54,116 bases of DNA, from positions 1 to 54,116 of the forward strand of contig DAHUXE010000004.1 of NCBI GenBank assembly GCA_027307325.1, in the 5' to 3' direction. The DNA comes from Gammaproteobacteria bacterium. GTDB lineage: Bacteria > Pseudomonadota > Gammaproteobacteria > Steroidobacterales > Steroidobacteraceae. This document shows positions 44,767 to 54,116 of this stretch, in pieces. The notes under the pieces were generated by a model. The model was not told the origin of the DNA. It saw nothing but the letters and a program-made list of their open reading frames with translations, and made no database searches. Numbering within the stretch: position 1 is the stretch's first letter; every line of letters begins with the position of its first letter. Position numbers and translations under genes: made by a program.

Positions 44767-46743
44767 ATGTCGCTGCGCTTGAAGCTGCTGCTGCTCGGCC
44801 TCCTCACCCTGGTGCTGCCCTGGGCGGGGTGCCGTTACGCGCGCGAGATGGAATCGGCGCTGCGCGAGGGCGAGCAGACGTCCCTCGAGTCGGTCGCCGA
44901 GACGCTCGCGACATCGCTCGAGGGGCGGGTGGACCTGCTGTACCGCGCGCCGCCGGGCGCCGGCGCGGACGGCTCATCGCGCCTCGAGGCCGGACCGTAT
45001 GACCTGCGGCCCCTGGCACTCACCGCGGCACCGCTCGTCGATGGCTACTCCGAAGGCTGGCCGCGCGACCCGTCGGCCTGGTCCTGGTACGAGAAGGACG
45101 CCGGCCACCGTTTCGGCGTGCTCACCGGCGTATACGAGCGCGTGCTCTACCTGTTGCTCGAGGTGCGCGACGCGCACCCGGTGTTCGATGCGCCCGGCGC
45201 GAGCCCGCTCGATGCGCGCAGCAGCGGCGATCGCGTCTGGCTCGGATTTCAGGACCCCGACGGCAGCGAGCACCAGGTGTTCCTCGCGGCGTCCGGCCCG
45301 GGCGCGGTCACGGCGCGCTACGTCGCGGCCGGCGAATACGGCCAACAGCTCGCGGCGCTCGAGCCGCGCATCCGCGGCGTCTGGCAACTCGCCCCCGGCG
45401 GCTACCGGCTCGAGCTGCGCGTGCCGCTGTCGATGCTCGGCACGGGCTTCGGCGTGCTGGTCGACGATCGCGACGCGCGCGGCGCCGCGCCCGTCAGCTA
45501 CGGCAGCCTCCAGCCCGACGATCTGCGCACCATCGGCCACCTGATCGTGGCCGCGCCCGAGCTCACCAGCTATCTCGCACAGTTCTCGCAGCCGGGCATG
45601 AAGCTCGCGGTGACGACCCCCGGCGGCCAGGTGCTGGCGCGCGTCGATGAGCTGAAGCGCATCGCGGAGCTCGGGCCCGCGCCACCGCTGATCGCGCGGC
45701 TCTACCGCCGCTTCGTCGACCAGCCGGGCACGGCACCGCCGATCGAAGCGCAGGTGCCGATCTACGACCGTGAGCATGCCGCGGCGATCGGCGCGCTCGA
45801 GGTGACGCAGACGGCCGACCGCTGGCTGCGCTTACGCGATCGCGCGCTCACGCGCATGCTCAATCTCACGCTCGCGACCTCGGTGGTGGTCGTCATCGCC
45901 ATGTTCGCGTTCGCCGCCTGGCTGGCCCTGCGGCTGTCGCGGCTGCGCCAGGCGAGCGAGTCGGCGCTGACCCGCACCGGACTCATCGCGAGCTTTCCCG
46001 ACACCGAAGCGCGCGATGAGCTCGGAGCGGTGGCGCGCAGCTTCTCGAGCCTCCTCGGGCGGCTGAACGAGTACACCGGGTACCTGCGCACGCTCGCCGG
46101 CAAGCTCGCCCACGAGATCCGCACGCCGCTCACCATCGTGCGCTCGTCGCTCGAGAACCTCGAGGCCGAGGAGGTGCCGGCCTCCGCCCGCGCCTATCTC
46201 GAGCGTGCGCGCCAGGGGAGCGAGCGGCTGAATGCCATCCTCCTTGCCATGGGCGCGGCGACCCGCGTCGAGGAGGCGATCGGCGCCGCCGAGCGCAGCC
46301 GCTTCGACCTCGTCCCGCTGGTCGAATCCGCGGTGGCGGCCTACCGCGGTGCCTTCCCCGAGCGGCGCTTCGCGGCGGAGCTCCCCGCGCAAAGCCTGGC
46401 GCTCGAGGGGGCCGCGGACCTCATCGTGCAGATGCTCGACAAGCTCATCGAGAACGCCGTCGATTTCAGTCCGCCGGGAGCCACCATAACGGTGCGCCTG
46501 CGGCTCGAAGCCGAGAGCGCCGTGCTCGAGGTGGACAATCCCGGACCCCCGCTGCCCTCGGAAGCCCCCGGACGGCTGTTCGAGTCGCTGTGGCAGTCCC
46601 GCGGCGGGGGCGATAACCGGCCGCACTTCGGCCTGGGGCTCTATATCGTGCGGCTGATCGCCGAATTCCACGGGGGATCGGCCTCCGCCGGAAACCTCCC
46701 GGAGGGCGGGGGAGCGCGATTCTCGGTCCGGTTGGCCCGCTAA
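44767..46743 (+). CDS. Sensor histidine kinase of the proteobacterial dedicated sortase type
   Basis: The 658-residue kinase starts 'LKLLLLGLLTLVLPWAGCRYAREMESALREGEQ', then has a long periplasmic region (about 330 residues, carbohydrate-binding-like beta pattern), a second helix, a HAMP-like segment, His449 in KLAHEIRTPLTIVRSSLENL and a HATPase domain (N-box 'KLIENAVDFSPPGA', 'FGLGLYIVRLIAEFHGG'). It matches the TIGR03785 sortase-system kinase. It is translationally close to the regulator; ligand unknown. Confidence 0.85.
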   Translation: MSLRLKLLLLGLLTLVLPWAGCRYAREMESALREGEQTSLESVAETLATSLEGRVDLLYRAPPGAGADGSSRLEAGPYDLRPLALTAAPLVDGYSEGWPRDPSAWSWYEKDAGHRFGVLTGVYERVLYLLLEVRDAHPVFDAPGASPLDARSSGDRVWLGFQDPDGSEHQVFLAASGPGAVTARYVAAGEYGQQLAALEPRIRGVWQLAPGGYRLELRVPLSMLGTGFGVLVDDRDARGAAPVSYGSLQPDDLRTIGHLIVAAPELTSYLAQFSQPGMKLAVTTPGGQVLARVDELKRIAELGPAPPLIARLYRRFVDQPGTAPPIEAQVPIYDREHAAAIGALEVTQTADRWLRLRDRALTRMLNLTLATSVVVVIAMFAFAAWLALRLSRLRQASESALTRTGLIASFPDTEARDELGAVARSFSSLLGRLNEYTGYLRTLAGKLAHEIRTPLTIVRSSLENLEAEEVPASARAYLERARQGSERLNAILLAMGAATRVEEAIGAAERSRFDLVPLVESAVAAYRGAFPERRFAAELPAQSLALEGAADLIVQMLDKLIENAVDFSPPGATITVRLRLEAESAVLEVDNPGPPLPSEAPGRLFESLWQSRGGGDNRPHFGLGLYIVRLIAEFHGGSASAGNLPEGGGARFSVRLAR

Positions 46744-46848
46744 GGGCCGCCCCGGGAGGCTGCGTCGCCTGCGCCTACGCAGCTTGTCTCCCCGGGCCTG
46801 GGGCGAACTGTCGGGTTCCTGCTACATGGTTTTGCCCCCTGGAATTAG

Positions 46849-46854
46849 TATAAT
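46849..46854 (+). promoter_or_regulatory. -10 box of the predicted RNA
   Basis: A perfect TATAAT lies in an AT-rich patch after a GC-rich gene end. The -35 region (ATGGTT at 46826-46831, 17-bp spacer) is weak. Transcription would start near 46861 and run to the terminator at 47241-47268. Confidence 0.5.
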
Positions 46855-46860
46855 TTCTTC

Positions 46861-47268
46861 AGCAAAATCACCGTTGGTAAAGGATTTTTCAGCGCCCAGG
46901 AGGCGCGGCCGTTGCGGCGGTGATGCGTACAAGCCAAAGCTGAGGAAAGGGTTTAGACAAGGAAGAAACTCGGGGATCGACGCGGGCACGGGTGCGACAG
47001 GCGCTACCTTTTAGCACTGTCAGGAACGATACGACGCGTGGAGAACCACGCGGGCCTCGCGATAGAAGCCGGAGCAGCGCTCCACAACGTTTCAGCCGGA
47101 AAGTTTAGATGCTCGTGACGACGCGACATGCCGGTGCGCCGGTGCCGGACTTCAGAGCTTAATGCGAGTCCGGAGTACGAGCGCACGGGCGGTAGCTGAC
47201 AGCGATCCACCGGGTCGTTGCTGCAGATGAAGGCCTCGAAGCCCCGCTCTCACGAGCGGGGCTTTTTT
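46861..47268 (+). ncRNA. Predicted structured non-coding RNA of about 400 nt, unassigned
   Basis: A stretch with no credible gene lies between a TATAAT at 46849 and a strong intrinsic terminator. It holds many short helices: CGCGTGG/CCACGCG around AGAA, GGAGC/GCTCC, CCGGACT/AGTCCGG with a loop of about 15 nt, and more. Eleven GGA triplets are spread along it, about seven expected by chance. It lacks RNase P, tmRNA, 6S and 4.5S signature blocks. The frame at 46784-47014 is weak and unlike a protein. It converges on gltD. Confidence 0.55.
47241..47268 (+). terminator. Intrinsic terminator of the predicted RNA
   Basis: GCCCCGCTC (47241-47249) and GAGCGGGGC (47254-47262) form a perfect 9-bp stem with loop TCAC, followed by TTTTTT (47263-47268). 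It is a textbook terminator on the plus strand; no T-run follows on the minus strand. It ends 12 bp before the gltD stop. Confidence 0.92.
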
Positions 47269-47280
47269 CTGCACCAGCGC

Positions 47281-53173
<5,893 letters not shown>

Positions 53174-53396
53174 AAGCGGCGGCCTCACTTCGTTGCGCTT
53201 CGCGGCAGGCACGCCCCGCGGCGCGGGCTCAAAGGCTCCGCGGCTTTCGGGCACGCCGGCAATTCTTGCGCTGAAGGAGATCCGCGGCCCGCGCTTTTGG
53301 AGCCAGGAAGCCGCGAATTCAGCAGCCGGACCCAGGCGGAGGGCTTCCCGCCGCTTAGCCGCCGGTCGACTGTCTTACACCATCACTATGCGGTCG

Positions 53397-53424
53397 ATAA
53401 TACCGGCCTGAGAAGTCCTTGCAA
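53397..53424 (-). promoter_or_regulatory. Sigma70-type promoter of gltB
   Basis: On the minus strand TTGCAA (-35, 53419-53424) and TATTAT (-10, 53397-53402) are separated by 16 bp. Transcription would begin near 53390, giving a 5' leader of about 215 nt before ATG 53173. Confidence 0.6.
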
Positions 53425-53484
53425 GCGCGGATCGGCCTCCCGGGCCCCGCGTCCAGGCGCTGCGTGAGAGGGTCCCCTTAGTGC

Positions 53485-53506
53485 AAGTTCGATAGTCATC
53501 GAACTT
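53485..53506. repeat. Palindromic operator-like repeat 1
   Basis: AAGTTCGAT and ATCGAACTT form a perfect 9-bp inverted repeat around AGTC. A second copy lies at 53545, exactly 60 bp on. It lies 61 bp upstream of the gltB -35 box, so it may be an activator or repressor site. Confidence 0.65.
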
Positions 53507-53544
53507 CGACTCCGGAGACTCGCCTGGAGGGGCCCAAGCGATAC

Positions 53545-53566
53545 AAGTTCGACAGTTATCGAACTC
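53545..53566. repeat. Palindromic operator-like repeat 2
   Basis: AAGTTCGAC and ATCGAACTC flank AGTT; 18 of 22 positions equal repeat 1. The two repeats lie symmetrically between GAGGGTCCC (53468-53476) and its complement GGGACCCTC (53575-53583), each 8 bp from the nearer repeat. Confidence 0.6.
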
Positions 53567-53721
53567 TGGTCCATGGGACCCTCGCACGCTCCGCCCTTCA
53601 AGCCCGTCTCGCCGCGCGCTGGCACGGCGCGCGTGCGACCGCAGTCCTTGCATTGCCCGACGTGCTGGCCCAACATTCGCGCGCCGCAACTTTCTGCGGC
53701 GAGCGAGGTGTTGGCACAGCA

Positions 53722-54102
53722 ATGAAGCAGCGCAAAGCGTCGACTGACAGCGACCCTGGGCCCCGTCTTCAACGTCTCAACGAGTATCTCGAGAGGAATT
53801 TCCCGGACTTTTTCGCGGAAGCTCGCTTCCAGGTCGGGAACGACGACTACTTTCTCTACGCCCGCTTCGGGCAGTACCTGGCGCGCACCATCGAGCAGAA
53901 TCGCGCCTCGGGTAAGGTGATCAACCGCGGCTTCACGATCCTCAACCGCATGGCTCGCGCTTCGGCGCGCTCCCCGAGCATCCGCCAGATGCTGGTCTCG
54001 GGCCCGCTCGAGTACATCGTGGATGCGCCGAAGGCGCGGGCGCTGGCCCAGAAGCGCCTCTCGGCCGAGGCGCAGGGGTATCTCGAGAGCCTGTGCGAGT
54101 GA
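53722..54102 (+). CDS. Small protein of unknown function
   Basis: The 126-residue protein is mostly helical: 'LQRLNEYLERNFPDFFAEARFQVGNDDYFLYARFGQYLARTIEQN' then 'INRGFTILNRMARASARSPSIRQMLVSGPLEYIVDAPKARALAQKRL'. The regular Leu/Phe spacing suggests a compact helical domain. I do not recognise the family. ATG 53722 begins a basic MKQRK stretch; an earlier ATG at 53653 adds 23 residues with little character. Whether the palindromes upstream control it or gltB is unclear. Confidence 0.6.
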   Translation: MKQRKASTDSDPGPRLQRLNEYLERNFPDFFAEARFQVGNDDYFLYARFGQYLARTIEQNRASGKVINRGFTILNRMARASARSPSIRQMLVSGPLEYIVDAPKARALAQKRLSAEAQGYLESLCE

Positions 54103-54116
54103 ACTAAGCCGGCGGC

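Larger units (their letters stand above)
53174..53721. other. 548-bp region upstream of gltB with long leader, promoter and repeats
   Basis: From gltB outward it holds a GC-rich leader of about 215 nt with several small inverted repeats, the gltB promoter (53397-53424), two 22-bp palindromes (53485-53506, 53545-53566) inside a 9-bp inverted repeat, and the upstream region of the unknown gene at 53722. The short frames here are shadows. Confidence 0.55.

Noticed and set aside
46937..46972. Hammerhead-like CTGAGGA ... GAAAC elements within the predicted RNA
   Set aside because: The bases between them do not form the required stem II, and no matching cleavage-site stem was found.
46784..47014. 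76-residue plus-strand frame in the RNA region
   Set aside because: It starts before the predicted transcription start, spans the -10 box and has no Shine-Dalgarno site or homologue known to me.
46861..47268. RNase P or tmRNA identity for the predicted RNA
   Set aside because: The conserved GAGGAAAGTCC and ACAGAACCC blocks of RNase P and the tRNA-like ends of tmRNA are absent.

Overview
The window is a high-GC proteobacterial chromosome segment with no phage, insertion sequence, rRNA operon or CRISPR array. Gene content and order (ftsY-ftsE-ftsX then rpoH; dut-coaBC facing radC; rpmB-rpmG-mutM; pyrE facing exonuclease III; a DUF6763-type protein; AmpG; a dedicated-sortase-type two-component pair) point to a Gammaproteobacterium, probably of the Steroidobacterales/Xanthomonadales/Nevskiales kind. 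That placement is inferred from gene content only.

Layout. 1-3700: a more AT-rich accessory stretch with the end of a CPBP membrane protease, a c-di-GMP-I riboswitch in front of a protein with a duplicated SPOR-like block, two lipoproteins and tRNA-Gly(CCC). 3726-8781: outer-membrane genes (TonB-dependent receptor plus a BamA/TamA-like barrel), a LOG-family hydrolase and a lone [2Fe-2S] subunit of the molybdenum-hydroxylase type. 8878-16677: a five-gene operon for a tripartite RND efflux pump with its own response regulator and kinase. 16652-27255: housekeeping genes (trmB, ampG, exonuclease III, pyrE, dut, coaBC, radC) with an S10 peptidase, MarC, a Rieske protein and small exported proteins between them. 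27628-30714: rpmBG, mutM, an AlkA-like glycosylase, coaD, rsmD. 30911-38634: the ftsYEX-rpoH cell-division/heat-shock cluster, interrupted by a Pla-1/cef-type lipase, a PBP7-type endopeptidase and an unknown membrane protein. 38816-43601: an Mpo1-like protein, malic enzyme, a glutaryl-CoA-type dehydrogenase and lactate permease. 43787-47268: a sortase-type regulator/kinase pair and an apparent structured RNA of about 400 nt. 47281-54102: gltBD and one unknown gene.

The most interesting signals are regulatory: (1) the c-di-GMP riboswitch, whose expression platform can mask the Shine-Dalgarno site of the SPOR-like gene; (2) a sigmaE-like promoter overlapped by a CIRCE-like repeat in front of rpoH; (3) one 24-bp palindromic operator present twice, 11 kb apart; (4) two 22-bp palindromes exactly 60 bp apart upstream of the gltB promoter; (5) an unassigned RNA with its own -10 box and intrinsic terminator; (6) a sortase-type two-component system with no sortase in the window.
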